From NCBI RefSeq assembly GCF_900094935.1, contig NZ_FMBA01000017.1:1-46703 (forward strand): a DNA stretch of 46,703 nt, given 5' to 3'. Source of the stretch: Gilliamella intestini. Its GTDB lineage: Bacteria; Pseudomonadota; Gammaproteobacteria; Enterobacterales; Orbaceae. This document shows positions 32,080 through 42,485 of the stretch, one piece after another (within the stretch, counting starts at the first letter, position 1; each line of letters opens with the position of its first letter). The position numbers and the translations under genes were made by a program. The notes beneath the pieces were generated by a model. It saw only the letters and a program-made list of their open reading frames with translations, was not told where the DNA came from and searched no databases.

Positions 32080-32403
32080 TTACACATTAAAGCTTTCGCC
32101 ACAACCACATTCGTGTTTCGTATTAGGATTATTAAACTTGAAACCTTCATTTAATCCTTCTTTAACAAAATCAAGTTCAGTACCATCAATATAAACTAAG
32201 CTTTTTTTATCCACGATAACTTTGACATGTTTATCTTCAAAGACACTATCATCATCATTAATCACATCGGCAAACTCTAAAACATAAGCCATACCAGAGC
32301 AACCAGATGTTTTAACACCTAATCGTAACCCAACACCCTTTCCGCGATTGGCCAAAAAGGCTTGAACACGATCAGCTGCGCTATTAGTCAATGTGATTGC
32401 CAT
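32080..32403 (-). CDS. iscA: A-type Fe-S carrier IscA
   Basis: This 107-residue A-type carrier passes Fe-S clusters to target proteins. The three conserved cysteines are Cys35 ([10 protein letters not shown]) and Cys99/Cys101 (HECGCGESF). Its start overlaps the iscU stop by one base. The length equals E. coli IscA. Confidence 0.98.
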   Translation of the reverse strand: MAITLTNSAADRVQAFLANRGKGVGLRLGVKTSGCSGMAYVLEFADVINDDDSVFEDKHVKVIVDKKSLVYIDGTELDFVKEGLNEGFKFNNPNTKHECGCGESFNV

Positions 32404-32789
32404 TAACGTTGTCCTTTTTTGGTTTTATAATCATCAATAGCAGCTTTAATTGCATCTTCCGCTAAAATTGAACAATGAATTTTAACTGGAGGTAAAGCAA
32501 GTTCTTTAGCAATATCCGTATTTTTGATAGCTTCTGCTTCATCTAATGATTTACCTTTTATCCATTCTGTAACCAAAGAACTTGATGCAATTGCACTACC
32601 ACAACCATAAGTTTTAAACTTAGCATCTTCAATAATACCGTTATCATTCACTTTGATTTGTAGACGCATCACATCACCACACGCTGGTGCACCAACCATA
32701 CCACTACCGACATTAGGATCATTTTGATCAAACGAACCAACATTACGTGGGTTTTCATAATGATCAACGACTTTTTCACTATATGCCAT
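32403..32789 (-). CDS. iscU: Fe-S scaffold protein IscU
   Basis: This 128-residue scaffold builds [2Fe-2S] clusters with sulfur from IscS. Ligands Cys37, Asp39, Cys63 and Cys106 are present (APACGDV, YGCGSAI, HCSIL). The LPPVK chaperone-recognition motif for HscA precedes the last Cys. It lies 15 bases after iscS. Confidence 0.99.
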   Translation of the reverse strand: MAYSEKVVDHYENPRNVGSFDQNDPNVGSGMVGAPACGDVMRLQIKVNDNGIIEDAKFKTYGCGSAIASSSLVTEWIKGKSLDEAEAIKNTDIAKELALPPVKIHCSILAEDAIKAAIDDYKTKKGQR

Positions 32790-32804
32790 AATTTACTCCC
32801 AATT

Positions 32805-34019
32805 TTAATGTGCTGACCATTTAATCTTTGTTAAATCAACACCATCTTTAAACATTTCCCAAAGCGGCGATAAATCCCTTAATTTCCCAATAGATTCTCT
32901 GATTAATTTAATGACATAATCAATTTCTTCTTCTGTGGTGAAACGACCAATAGAAAAACGAATTGAACTATGAGCGAGCTCATCATTAAGCCCTAATGCT
33001 CGTAATACATAAGACGGCTCTAAGCTCGCAGATGTGCATGCAGAACCAGATGAAACAGCTAAATCTTTTAAAGCCATCATCAACGATTCACCTTCAATAT
33101 AAGCAAAACTCACATTTAGGATATTTGGCACACTGTGCTCTAAAGAACCATTTAAATAAACCTCTTCAATATCTTTTAAACCATCCCATAAACGATTTTT
33201 TAAGGCTAATAAACGAGGCATTTCAGTAGCCATCTCTTGTTTAGCTATATGATACGCTTCACCCATGCCCACAATTTGATGCACAGGTAAAGTACCAGAA
33301 CGCATACCTCGTTCATGACCACCGCCATGCATTTGTGCTTCAATACGAACACGTGGTTTACGCCTTACATAAAGTCCACCAATACCTTTTGGTCCATAAA
33401 TCTTATGACCAGAAAATGACATTAAGTCAACTTTTAAGTTAACTACATCAATTGGTAATTTACCAACAGACTGGGTTGCATCAACATGAAAAACAATGCC
33501 TCTTTCGCGGCACATCTCACCAATTTTTTCGATGTCTTGTATTACACCCGTTTCATTATTGACATGCATAATTGATACAACGGTTGTATCACTACGCATA
33601 GCTGCTGCAAGTTTATCAAGATCAAGGATACCATCGGATTCTGGCGTTAAATAAGTCACTTCATAACCTTCTCGCTCAAGTTGGCGACAAGTATCAAGCA
33701 CAGCCTTATGCTCAGTTTTACAAGTAATAATGTGCTTACCTTTGGCTTGATTAAAATGAGCAGCACCTTTGATTGCTAAATTATCTGCTTCAGTTGCCCC
33801 TGACGTAAAAACGATTTCGCGTGAATCTGCACTAATAAGATCGGCAATTTGATTACGGGCAATATCAACGGCTTCTTCTGCTTGCCAGCCAAATTTATGG
33901 GAACGAGATGCTGGATTACCAAATATACCGCCTGGCGTTAAATACTGCATCATTTTGTCAGCAACTCTAGGATCTACAGGTGTTGTCGCTGCATAATCCA
34001 TATAAATAGGTAGTTTCAT
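32805..34019 (-). CDS. iscS: Cysteine desulfurase IscS
   Basis: This 404-residue PLP enzyme takes sulfur from cysteine for Fe-S clusters and tRNA thiolation. The PLP lysine lies in [12 protein letters not shown] near residue 206. The mobile loop with the catalytic Cys is [17 protein letters not shown] at about 328. The length equals E. coli IscS. It lies 38 bp after iscR. Confidence 0.99.
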   Translation of the reverse strand: MKLPIYMDYAATTPVDPRVADKMMQYLTPGGIFGNPASRSHKFGWQAEEAVDIARNQIADLISADSREIVFTSGATEADNLAIKGAAHFNQAKGKHIITCKTEHKAVLDTCRQLEREGYEVTYLTPESDGILDLDKLAAAMRSDTTVVSIMHVNNETGVIQDIEKIGEMCRERGIVFHVDATQSVGKLPIDVVNLKVDLMSFSGHKIYGPKGIGGLYVRRKPRVRIEAQMHGGGHERGMRSGTLPVHQIVGMGEAYHIAKQEMATEMPRLLALKNRLWDGLKDIEEVYLNGSLEHSVPNILNVSFAYIEGESLMMALKDLAVSSGSACTSASLEPSYVLRALGLNDELAHSSIRFSIGRFTTEEEIDYVIKLIRESIGKLRDLSPLWEMFKDGVDLTKIKWSAH

Positions 34020-34057
34020 TAATTACTCCCAATGAAAAATTCTGTATTCTATTTTTA

Positions 34058-34513
34058 TTAATTAATTTGAACGTGATGTATATTACTTTGTCGACTAGCA
34101 ACAGCTTTAACTTCTTTATCATTGACCAATTCACTCAATGTAATGCTAGTTAAAAAGTCCTCAATTCGTTCACTTAAATCATTCCACAGTGTATGGGTTA
34201 AGCACCTAACACCACCTTGGCATCCATCTTGCCCGTGACATTTTGTCGCATGCACTGTTTCATCGACAGCTTTAACAATTGAACTAATAGCAATTTGATC
34301 CATAGAACGACTCAGTATATAACCGCCACCAGGGCCTCTAACACTGCGCACCAAACCATTTTTTCGTAACCGAGCAAACAATTGTTCAAGATAAGAAAGT
34401 GAAATTTCTTGACGTTCTGAAATATCAGCTAGTGATACCGGTCCTGAATCTGCATGTAAAGCAACATCAAGCATTGCCGTCACCGCATATCGCCCTTTTG
34501 ATGTCAGTTTCAT
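34058..34513 (-). CDS. iscR: Fe-S-responsive regulator IscR
   Basis: This 151-residue Rrf2-family repressor/activator has an N-terminal winged helix ([19 protein letters not shown]) and the three cluster Cys in [14 protein letters not shown], followed by the conserved His. With a bound [2Fe-2S] cluster it represses the isc operon in E. coli. A candidate type-1 site overlaps its own promoter at 34550-34574. Confidence 0.98.
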   Translation of the reverse strand: MKLTSKGRYAVTAMLDVALHADSGPVSLADISERQEISLSYLEQLFARLRKNGLVRSVRGPGGGYILSRSMDQIAISSIVKAVDETVHATKCHGQDGCQGGVRCLTHTLWNDLSERIEDFLTSITLSELVNDKEVKAVASRQSNIHHVQIN

Positions 34514-34542
34514 TGAGCATTCCTCTATATGTGAGTATGCTT

Positions 34543-34574
34543 ATTGTATATATCCTTTCTATTTAGTCAAGTAT
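34543..34574 (-). promoter_or_regulatory. isc operon promoter with IscR type-1-like site
   Basis: On the minus strand -35 TTGACT (34565-34570) and -10 TACAAT (34543-34548) are 16 bp apart. A 25-bp window at 34550-34574 starts ATACTTGACTAAAT and ends TAT. Its left half fits the E. coli IscR type-1 consensus, while the right half matches poorly. A second half-site-like ATACTCAACTAA lies just upstream. Confidence 0.6.
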
Positions 34575-34675
34575 TTAGTTGAGTATTTTAGTAGGAATTA
34601 AACTGCGGTTCATTATCGACGAACCATAACTTAATATGCTAATCTAATGAAATAAATTCACATGGGAGTTAAAGG

Positions 34676-36613
34676 ATGAAATTAGTATTACGTTATTTTT
34701 TGATAATTAGCCTATTGTTCACAGGTAACATTTACGCAGATAGTTCTCAAAATGGACGAGAAAATTATCAAAAATGGCTTAACTCCTATCAATCACTTAA
34801 CTTTGAAGAACAGCAAACATTGCTCTCTACCATAAAAGATTACCCATTATATCCTTATGCTGCTGTACAGTTTTTTCAGAATAATATTAAAAGCGTTTCA
34901 CCACAAATGATAAGCAGTTTTGTTAATCAATATAATGATTTTCCGCTAACAGCTTCATTGACACAATCTTATTTAACCGAATTAAGCAATCGCCAAGATT
35001 GGAATTCAATCGTTTCGTTCCCAAAAGATAACTCCACACTATCTAATTGTCGTTATCAATATGCATTACTACAACAAGGAAATAGCGAGGTTGTTTTTAG
35101 CACTGTTGAATCACTTTGGATGACAGGCAAAGAACTTCCTTCTGCATGCGATCCATTACTTGACGCTTGGGCTCAAGCAGGTAAACGAACAGCTAATTTA
35201 ATACTATTACGTACTGAGCTTGCTATTGAAGCAAATAATTTGAAATTAGCCAAACATTTAGCTAACTTACTTGATGACAACTACAAAACAACCAAAATCA
35301 ATTTACTAGCAGTTCTTAATAATCCTAAAAAATTAGAAGATTTTTCAAAAAATATTAAAGCTAGCTCCTTCACTAAAAAAATTGTACTAGCATTATACCC
35401 TCGCTTAGTAAAAGCTGATATGAATTTAGCTGCAACATTATTACCAAAATTAGTTAAACAGCAAACTTTAAACAAAACAGAGCAAGTGGCATTACAAAAA
35501 AGTTTGGCTAACAGTTACTTCAAAGATTCTACAACTGACGAACAAATAAAATGGCGTGATAACTATATAGCGAAATATCATGATACAACTTTAGTTGAAA
35601 AGCGTATCCGCCTTGCCATTGATGACTATAACTTCGATGACATCGCTTATTGGATAGCACAACTATCGCCAGAAGATCAACTAAAAGAAGACTGGCAATA
35701 TTGGCGAGCTAGAGTTTTATTAAATAATAATAAGAAAAGTGAAGCTAACAAAATTTTGCAAACACTCACAACCAAACGTGGGTTTTATGGCATGATAAGT
35801 GCACAAACACTTAATCAACCTTATTCGATCAATAACCAATCTCCAAAGATTACACAATCAGAAATATCAACGTTAAAAAACAAATACGATAATCAACCTT
35901 ATGTAAAAAGAATTAACGAATTACGTTATTTAGGAATGCTTTCAGAATCAAGTTACGAATGGCGATATATGCTAAATAATCAAAAAAACAAAAATGAATA
36001 CTTGCCATTAGCTCAATATGCTTTACAAAAAGGATGGGGTGATCTTAGTATTCAAGCAACCATTGCTGGCAAACTTTGGGATAACTGGACAGAACGTTTA
36101 CCAATTATGTACAAAGATTTATATAACAATGCATTAAAAAATAAAGCTATTGGGTTATCTTATGCTTTAGCTATTTCTCGCCAAGAAAGTGCACTTGATA
36201 CTACTGTCAAATCACCTGTCGGCGCCAGAGGGTTAATGCAATTAATGCCAGCAACTGCAAAAGAAACAGCTAAAAAAGTTAATTCAGTAACTTATATTTC
36301 ATCAACACAATTGTTTGATCCTCAAACAAATATACAGTTAGGCACTACATATTTAAACACTGCTTATCTACAAAATGATAAAAATCGTATATTATCTTCA
36401 GCCTCTTATAATGCTGGTCCAAATAATGTTAAGCGCTGGCTAAAAAAGAGTAACGGAAAACTTGATGCAGTAGCTTTTATCGATAGTATACCGTTTACTG
36501 AAACACGTAATTACGTCAAAAACGTATTGGTATATGATTATATTTATCAAGTAATCTTAGGGCAAAAAAGTGTCAATTTCCTTAGTTCAAATGAATTTAA
36601 TAAACAATATTAA
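34676..36613 (+). CDS. slt: Soluble lytic murein transglycosylase Slt70
   Basis: This 645-residue periplasmic enzyme cleaves peptidoglycan glycan strands to 1,6-anhydromuropeptides. A signal peptide covers residues 1-21 (LVLRYFLIISLLFTG, cut near YADS). A long helical U-domain follows. The C-terminal catalytic domain has SRQESAL with catalytic Glu504 and then ARGLMQLMPATAKETA and SYNAGPNNVKRW. A GGAG SD precedes the ATG. trpR follows directly, as in E. coli. Confidence 0.97.
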   Translation: MKLVLRYFLIISLLFTGNIYADSSQNGRENYQKWLNSYQSLNFEEQQTLLSTIKDYPLYPYAAVQFFQNNIKSVSPQMISSFVNQYNDFPLTASLTQSYLTELSNRQDWNSIVSFPKDNSTLSNCRYQYALLQQGNSEVVFSTVESLWMTGKELPSACDPLLDAWAQAGKRTANLILLRTELAIEANNLKLAKHLANLLDDNYKTTKINLLAVLNNPKKLEDFSKNIKASSFTKKIVLALYPRLVKADMNLAATLLPKLVKQQTLNKTEQVALQKSLANSYFKDSTTDEQIKWRDNYIAKYHDTTLVEKRIRLAIDDYNFDDIAYWIAQLSPEDQLKEDWQYWRARVLLNNNKKSEANKILQTLTTKRGFYGMISAQTLNQPYSINNQSPKITQSEISTLKNKYDNQPYVKRINELRYLGMLSESSYEWRYMLNNQKNKNEYLPLAQYALQKGWGDLSIQATIAGKLWDNWTERLPIMYKDLYNNALKNKAIGLSYALAISRQESALDTTVKSPVGARGLMQLMPATAKETAKKVNSVTYISSTQLFDPQTNIQLGTTYLNTAYLQNDKNRILSSASYNAGPNNVKRWLKKSNGKLDAVAFIDSIPFTETRNYVKNVLVYDYIYQVILGQKSVNFLSSNEFNKQY

Positions 36614-36624
36614 TGGTGATTATA

Positions 36625-36912
36625 ATGAAAACTAACGAATGGAAACAAACAGTTGAATTATTACACCAAGCATTTAACGATGGTTATTCACTGGATATAT
36701 TAAAATTACTAATGACCGCTGATGAGCGAGATGCTTTAATTACTCGAGTTAAAATCGTACATTCATTACTTGATGGTTCAATCAATCAACGCCAACTTAA
36801 AGAGCAACTAAAAATTGGTATTGCAACAGTAACAAGAGGCTCTAATAGCCTAAAAGAAGCAACTCCAGAATTTAAAAAGTGGTTAGAAAAGATTTTATTA
36901 AATCTCAGATAA
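36625..36912 (+). CDS. trpR: Trp operon repressor
   Basis: This 95-residue DNA-binding dimer represses tryptophan biosynthesis when loaded with tryptophan. I chose the ATG at 36625 (MKTNEWKQTVELL) with GGTGA six bases upstream, rather than the ATG at 36613 that overlaps the slt stop. The helix-turn-helix lies in RQLKEQLKIGIATVTRGSN. The slt-trpR order is the same as in E. coli. No trp genes are in the window. Confidence 0.95.
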   Translation: MKTNEWKQTVELLHQAFNDGYSLDILKLLMTADERDALITRVKIVHSLLDGSINQRQLKEQLKIGIATVTRGSNSLKEATPEFKKWLEKILLNLR

Positions 36913-36962
36913 CTAAATAACTCAGTCAATATCTAATAGCCGATTTTTATATCATATTATAG

Positions 36963-37880
36963 TTATAAACTTGATTGGATATTGACTTCACTATCAGCAA
37001 CAACTGGCACGCAATAATCGCACTCCATACGTTTAATATCCTTAACCGATTCGATACCTCCATCATGAAGATTTTTATGAATTTCAATTATATAACTAGA
37101 ATAACGTAAACGCACTTTTAATGCTGGCATAGCCGATAAATGTACCCGAGAAATAAAATCAATAAACTCGTCTGGCGAACCAATATATTTAAAACAAAGA
37201 TATATCCCCCCTTCACTAACAAACTCCTCAATATGCTCAATATCATTATTATGATCTAAAGCAATTGTATAAAATAACTCTTGTTCATTAGCATTATCTT
37301 TACTTTTCAATATACGACTAAAAGCATAAATTTTATCAGGTAGATTTTCAAATTTATTATTACAGCGTGATATATAATTATGAAAAAATTCAGTTCTTAG
37401 CTTATTTTCTTCATCTAATAATTGGCTCAAATTACAATTATTCTTAAATGTAATACCCCAAAACGTTTGTTTGGGCATATTAAAAAATCTTGGTTCAGGT
37501 AATAAAAGTTGATTTTTATTCAACTCAATAGCAGGTGTTAATCCTGTAGGATCCCAAAATTCACCTCGCCTATAACTTGCGGGTGTTTCATTAAATTGTT
37601 TTTTAAAAGATCGAGTAAAGGTTTGTTGAGAATCAAAACGATATTGCATCGCAATATCTAAAATAGGCTTACTTGTCATGCGCAAAGCAAGCGCAGCATA
37701 AGTTAAACGGCGATGACGGATATAAGTACCAAGTACCTGACCAGTTACCTCTTTAAACATACGTTGTAAATGCCATTTAGAGTAACCTGATTTTTGGGCA
37801 ACATGATCGATAGACAATGGTTGCTCTAGATTTTTTTCAATCCAAACGATAAGATCTGAAATAATACTAACTTGATTCAT
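36963..37880 (-). CDS. rob: AraC-family regulator Rob
   Basis: This 305-residue protein is close to E. coli Rob. An N-terminal AraC/XylS double helix-turn-helix DNA-binding domain occupies residues 1-105 (SGYSKWHLQRMFKEVTGQ and YRFDSQQTFTRSFKKQF). A C-terminal GyrI-like ligand-binding domain occupies residues 130-300. In E. coli Rob activates the mar/sox/rob stress regulon, including efflux and oxidant defence. It is convergent with trpR. Confidence 0.93.
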   Translation of the reverse strand: MNQVSIISDLIVWIEKNLEQPLSIDHVAQKSGYSKWHLQRMFKEVTGQVLGTYIRHRRLTYAALALRMTSKPILDIAMQYRFDSQQTFTRSFKKQFNETPASYRRGEFWDPTGLTPAIELNKNQLLLPEPRFFNMPKQTFWGITFKNNCNLSQLLDEENKLRTEFFHNYISRCNNKFENLPDKIYAFSRILKSKDNANEQELFYTIALDHNNDIEHIEEFVSEGGIYLCFKYIGSPDEFIDFISRVHLSAMPALKVRLRYSSYIIEIHKNLHDGGIESVKDIKRMECDYCVPVVADSEVNIQSSL

Positions 37881-37964
37881 AAAACCTCATCACAATATCA
37901 ATGGCAAATGCCGATCGATTATGACTCAATCCTAGCAATAAGCAAGGCTTAAATAAAATTTATT

Positions 37965-38546
37965 TTAGCAAAAAGAATGTGTTCCAGATTGATGTTCAGT
38001 AATATCTTTTACACCAGCTAGTTCAGAAAATTCTGCCATTAATTGTTTCTCAATGCCTTCTTTTAAAGTGTAATCTACCATTGAGCACCCATTACATCCA
38101 CCGCCAAATTGTAATATAACATAATTATCGTCAGTTAATTCAACCAAACTAACATGCCCTCCATGGTTAGCTAATTGAGGGTTAATTTGCGCTTGGATTA
38201 CATAATTAACACGCTCAATAAGCGGAGCATCGTCTGCGACCTTTTTCATTTTTGAATTTGGCGCTTTTAGTGTTAATTGCGAACCTAATTCATCTGTCAC
38301 ATAATCAATAACAGTTTCATCTAAAAATGGCGCACTAATTTCATCAATATAAACTGAAAAATCGGTATACTTTTCCTCAATATCACTATCTTCCACCGTA
38401 TCAGCAGGACAATACGAAACACCACATTCAGCACTAGGCGTACCTGGGTTAATAACAAACACCCGAATTTGTGTTCCATCAGGTTGATTAGCAAGCAATT
38501 TTTTAAAGTGTTGTTGAGCTGGCTCAGAAATAGTAATAATAGACAT
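37965..38546 (-). CDS. nfuA: Fe-S biogenesis protein NfuA
   Basis: This 193-residue protein delivers [4Fe-4S] clusters under stress. Residues 1-95 form a degenerate A-type domain, and residues 110-193 form the Nfu domain with Cys151 and Cys154 in [11 protein letters not shown]. It lies downstream of gntX on the same strand, as in E. coli. About 105 bp separate the two genes, so they may be transcribed separately. An extra Cys ends the protein (HSFC). Confidence 0.97.
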   Translation of the reverse strand: MSIITISEPAQQHFKKLLANQPDGTQIRVFVINPGTPSAECGVSYCPADTVEDSDIEEKYTDFSVYIDEISAPFLDETVIDYVTDELGSQLTLKAPNSKMKKVADDAPLIERVNYVIQAQINPQLANHGGHVSLVELTDDNYVILQFGGGCNGCSMVDYTLKEGIEKQLMAEFSELAGVKDITEHQSGTHSFC

Positions 38547-38651
38547 AACCCCTCACTTTAATGTCATTAGGTAATTAATAAACCCAATATCATTTATAAT
38601 ATAATAATAGTTGACTAACTTTCTTGGTTATTATAGGCATTGTTTAGGATT

Positions 38652-39347
38652 TTACAATACTGTACGGCATAAACAAACGACTTGAACGCTCGTTGCACCG
38701 CATTTTTTTAATTGTTGGCTAATGACATTTATTGTATTACCTGTTGTGACAATATCATCAATAAGCATTATCGATTTATTTGAAAGATCTTGATGACATA
38801 TAAAAAGCGCGTCAACATTACCAATCCGTTCGGTAAGAGACAGCCTTTTTTGATCTTGTCCACTTTTATTCCGAAACAACAAATAAGGATAAAAATCACG
38901 ATTTAACCATCTAGCAATTGGCTTTGCCAATAACTCAGCTTGATTAAAACCACGAGACCAATAACGAATATGATGCAAAGGCACACAAGTCACCAAATCA
39001 GGTTTAGCTAAAGTATCGCTTTCTCGCCGTTGATACCAAGCTAAAAACATCAATCTTGCTAATGCTGTACTTAATTCGACTTTATTGTAGAACTTTAAAT
39101 GATGAATTAATTTTTTTAACGGATTAACATAGTCAGAAACGGCAATAAGCTCATCCCAATAAGGCTTATTAACACGGCATCGATAACAAATATCAGTTGG
39201 TAAAGAGTGCGGCAGACAGCATTGATGACAAATTTTATTGAATTTTGGTAAATTATTAACACATTGACAACAAATGCCGTGATGAGGCAAAAATAAAGGC
39301 ATATCACACAAAATACATCGCATAAAATTCAATATATTTATTTGCAA
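38652..39347 (-). CDS. gntX: ComF/GntX family phosphoribosyltransferase-like protein
   Basis: The protein of up to 231 residues has an N-terminal zinc-ribbon-like part with paired Cys (CILC, CCQC, CHQC, CYRC). A phosphoribosyltransferase domain ends in IMLIDDIVTTGNTINV, the PRPP-binding loop. Relatives (YhgH/GntX, ComF) are needed for use of DNA as nutrient or for natural transformation. The start is uncertain: TTG at 39347 gives ten residues before the first Cys, as in E. coli; an ATG at 39323 is the alternative. Confidence 0.9.
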   Translation of the reverse strand: MQINILNFMRCILCDMPLFLPHHGICCQCVNNLPKFNKICHQCCLPHSLPTDICYRCRVNKPYWDELIAVSDYVNPLKKLIHHLKFYNKVELSTALARLMFLAWYQRRESDTLAKPDLVTCVPLHHIRYWSRGFNQAELLAKPIARWLNRDFYPYLLFRNKSGQDQKRLSLTERIGNVDALFICHQDLSNKSIMLIDDIVTTGNTINVISQQLKKCGATSVQVVCLCRTVL

Positions 39348-39459
39348 AATAAGTTTAAGGAAACATCAATACAATAACCTAATTGGCTTTGCCATTTTAT
39401 ACAATTCAACATTTTTACGAGCTATAACACAAAAAATCATCTGATTTTTCATAATAATA

Positions 39460-39487
39460 TTCAAAATAATTAAATATTCGGTATAAT
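39460..39487 (+). promoter_or_regulatory. Probable ppiA promoter
   Basis: A -35 TTCAAA (39460-39465) and a perfect -10 TATAAT (39482-39487) are 16 bp apart, 34 bp before the ppiA start, which has its own GGAG SD. Confidence 0.5.
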
Positions 39488-39521
39488 CAACCACCCTTTT
39501 TTTGGAGCAAGAAATTAATAT

Positions 39522-40085
39522 ATGAAAAAGATTAAACTGTTATTTATTACCATATTGCTAACTTTGTTTTCTAGCATTACTTTAGCTGACACCAAAGTAT
39601 TATTACAAACCAGTATGGGTGACATTGAAATTGAACTAGACAGCGAACATGCGCCGATTACCACCAAAAACTTTCTTGATTATGTAAATAGTGGATTCTA
39701 TGAAAATTTAACTTTCCATCGCGTTATACCTGAGTTTATGATTCAAGGAGGTGGTGCTGATGATCAATTAAAATTCAAAGAGACTAATCCAGCAATTAAA
39801 AATGAAGCCAATAACGGTTTGAAAAATGAGCGTGGCACCATTGCTATGGCAAGAACAAGTGAAGTAGACAGTGCTACTAGCCAATTTTTTATCAATGTCG
39901 CCAACAACGATTTTCTTAATTACCAATCACCAATGCAATATGGTTATGCAGTATTCGGTAAAGTTATTAAAGGAATGGACGTAGTTGACAAAATTGTGGG
40001 CGTAGAAACTAAGCGCGTAGGACCTCACCAAAATGTTCCAATTGAGTCAATTTACATAAAAAAAACCATTGTTATTAAAGAATAA
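39522..40085 (+). CDS. ppiA: Periplasmic peptidyl-prolyl cis-trans isomerase (cyclophilin)
   Basis: The 187-residue protein has a signal peptide (residues 1-22, [17 protein letters not shown]). The cyclophilin domain contains [13 protein letters not shown] near residue 65 with catalytic Arg and Phe, and [14 protein letters not shown] near 125. It catalyses proline isomerisation during folding in the periplasm. The length matches E. coli PpiA (190). A single-gene unit is likely, with the hairpin downstream. Confidence 0.93.
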   Translation: MKKIKLLFITILLTLFSSITLADTKVLLQTSMGDIEIELDSEHAPITTKNFLDYVNSGFYENLTFHRVIPEFMIQGGGADDQLKFKETNPAIKNEANNGLKNERGTIAMARTSEVDSATSQFFINVANNDFLNYQSPMQYGYAVFGKVIKGMDVVDKIVGVETKRVGPHQNVPIESIYIKKTIVIKE

Positions 40086-40143
40086 TAAGACAGCAACTAT
40101 AAATAATTATTGCACTTTTTTAATAAGAAATGATCTAATAACA

Positions 40144-40180
40144 AAACACCTCTGCAAATGAAACAACTGCAGAGGTGTTT
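40144..40180. terminator. Bidirectional terminator between ppiA and pepB
   Basis: A perfect 13-bp stem (AAACACCTCTGCA / TGCAGAGGTGTTT) with an 11-base loop lies between convergent genes. The minus-strand tail (TGTTATT after TTTT) is T-rich; the plus-strand tail is short. Confidence 0.9.
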
Positions 40181-40223
40181 ATCCAAATAATGCTAGCCTA
40201 CATTTACAACTATCATCTCCAAG

Positions 40224-41504
40224 CTACTTTAATGCTATTAGTAAGTTTGCCAAAGTTCTCACACCAACACCTGTTGCCCCTATTGCCCATAAAGCTGTGG
40301 CACTTTTACGGAATGTTGCAGAACAATCAATATGTAGCCAATTTTTTTGATAATTTTTAATAAAATGCGATAAGAAAGCCGCAGCAGTACTTGCCCCAGC
40401 AGTATTAGGTATACCTGAATTTGCTATATCAGCAAATGATGATGGAAATTGCGAACGGTGAAACTCGGCTAATGGTAATCGCCAAAAAGCTTCATGCTCA
40501 ATATCACTACTAGCTAACAATTGGCTAGCAAAGTTATCATCAAACGAAAGTAATGACTGATAATCATTCCCCACCGCAATCTTAGCCGCTCCAGTCAGTG
40601 TTGCACAATCAATAATATAATGAGGTTGGTCATTATCAGCACAAATTAAACCATCAGCTAAAACTAGTCTCCCTTCTGCATCCGTGTTATCAACTTCAAC
40701 CGTTTTACCGTTACGGTAACGAATAATATCGCCTAGCTTAAACGCATTGCCACTCACCAAATTATCCGCACAACATAAATAAAGCTTAATACGTTGATTT
40801 AAACCGCGCGCAATGGCTAATGCTAATGCACTTGTTACCAACGCAGCCCCACCCATATCTGAGCGCATTGACTCCATAAAATTACTTGGTTTTAAACTAT
40901 ATCCTCCTGAATCAAAGGTAATACCTTTACCAACTAAACAGGCCGTAATTGGTGAATTAGGGTTTTGGGTCGGGTTATAATCAAGTTCAAGCAAAGCCGC
41001 TGGTCGATCCGAACCTTTTCCAACCGTATAAATACCCATATAATCTTGCTCTCTTAAAGCTTCACCTGAAATGATGTTGTAAGTCACAGCAGATGAGTAA
41101 GTACTAATTAACTTAGCTGCTCGTGTGGCTAACTCAACAGGACTTAATGTATCGGCTTGTTGATTGACAATATCTCGACACCAATCGATAATCGCCAAAC
41201 GGTGTTTCAATTCTTGCTTATCTTCGCTATTGAGTTTTGCCCACATAACTTTGTTACTATTTTTGGCATTACGATAACCTAACCAAAAATGCCAACATGC
41301 CTCTAAATTCCAACCCTCGCCACTTAATTTAACGGATTTAATGCCTAAGTTATCTAACTTGCGCCCTGCTTGTTGAATTACGCTTAAACGAGTTTTTGAT
41401 TTATAGTGAACCGTTATAGTATCATCCGAAAAGCTCAGTAGCGCATTTAAGCCCCATTGTTTTGGAGCATGATTATCAGAAAGTAAAATAGATAACGTTG
41501 ACAT
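40224..41504 (-). CDS. pepB: Aminopeptidase B (M17 family)
   Basis: This 426-residue cytoplasmic metallo-aminopeptidase removes N-terminal residues from peptides. Metal-binding and catalytic motifs are [23 protein letters not shown] and [14 protein letters not shown], all matching E. coli PepB closely (427 aa). In E. coli pepB follows iscX after the isc operon; here it is separate and about 6 kb away. It is convergent with ppiA and divergent from the phosphatase gene. Confidence 0.96.
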   Translation of the reverse strand: MSTLSILLSDNHAPKQWGLNALLSFSDDTITVHYKSKTRLSVIQQAGRKLDNLGIKSVKLSGEGWNLEACWHFWLGYRNAKNSNKVMWAKLNSEDKQELKHRLAIIDWCRDIVNQQADTLSPVELATRAAKLISTYSSAVTYNIISGEALREQDYMGIYTVGKGSDRPAALLELDYNPTQNPNSPITACLVGKGITFDSGGYSLKPSNFMESMRSDMGGAALVTSALALAIARGLNQRIKLYLCCADNLVSGNAFKLGDIIRYRNGKTVEVDNTDAEGRLVLADGLICADNDQPHYIIDCATLTGAAKIAVGNDYQSLLSFDDNFASQLLASSDIEHEAFWRLPLAEFHRSQFPSSFADIANSGIPNTAGASTAAAFLSHFIKNYQKNWLHIDCSATFRKSATALWAIGATGVGVRTLANLLIALK

Positions 41505-41605
41505 AGTAATAACCTCAATTATTGATAAAGCAAAAACAATGACTTAATTCTAATCAGAAACATGTTAATATAGCAAGCAAAGTTAATAATAAATAAGGGT
41601 AAGTA

Positions 41606-42379
41606 ATGGCATCGATTGTACCAATAAAAAATGGTGTTAATTTTCGTGACTTGGGTGGAATAAAAACAATGGATGGACGCAAAATACGATCGGGTTTATT
41701 GTACCGCTCTGGTGAGTTTTCGCGCATCACTGATGACGAACAAGCATTCTTATCTAATGAACTAAAAATACACTATATTTTAGATTACCGAGACCAAGAC
41801 GAATTAGCCCGTTTTCCTGATAATTTATGGCATAATGCCAACTATATTAATGTTCCCGCAAATCCATTAAATGATACGGTAACTGCCAGCTTAACCACAG
41901 AGTTAGAAACCACTTCTCTTACACTTAAGCAAAAGTCACCTTACGACTTTATGATAACACTTTATCAGCTATTACCTTTTAATAATGCTGCTTATCGACA
42001 ACTGGTTTCAATACTATTAAACTCAGAAGGACAACCACTAGTGCAGCATTGCGCAGTCGGGAAAGATAGAACAGGTATTGGTGTAGCACTGGTATTATTT
42101 GCTTTAGGTGTTAGCGAAGAAGAGGTTATGCAAGATTATTTACTCACCGAACAACTATTACATGACTTTCGTGAGGAAATACTAAATCAATATAAAAGTA
42201 AATTAACACCTGAAGATTTTGAAAAGCAAAAAATGATTTTTGCTGCCAAAAAAGAATATTTAACCGCTGCCATTACCGCAATCAAACAACGTTATAACAC
42301 CATAGATAATTGGCTAGCACAGGAGTATCAATTAGATAATAACAACAGAAAAACCCTACAAAATATTTATCTAATTTAA
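41606..42379 (+). CDS. Tyrosine-protein phosphatase (DSP-like)
   Basis: This 257-residue protein has the phosphatase P-loop HCAVGKDRTGIG with catalytic Cys149 and Arg155 (CX5R, GKDRTG variant). An N-terminal FRDLGGIKTMDGRKIRSGLLYRSG block at 13-36 is typical of the Y_phosphatase3 family, whose members act on phosphotyrosine or phosphoinositides. No signal peptide is seen. The substrate is unknown. It lies divergent from pepB with a 101-bp gap. Confidence 0.9.
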   Translation: MASIVPIKNGVNFRDLGGIKTMDGRKIRSGLLYRSGEFSRITDDEQAFLSNELKIHYILDYRDQDELARFPDNLWHNANYINVPANPLNDTVTASLTTELETTSLTLKQKSPYDFMITLYQLLPFNNAAYRQLVSILLNSEGQPLVQHCAVGKDRTGIGVALVLFALGVSEEEVMQDYLLTEQLLHDFREEILNQYKSKLTPEDFEKQKMIFAAKKEYLTAAITAIKQRYNTIDNWLAQEYQLDNNNRKTLQNIYLI

Positions 42380-42485
42380 AAAATTTAAACCAAGAAGGTA
42401 AATAACTTAGGTTTATTTTAAGATGACTTTTCAAAAAAGTGAATGAAAATTGAAATAATAAAAATAGCAATGTGAGGTAAGTCAG

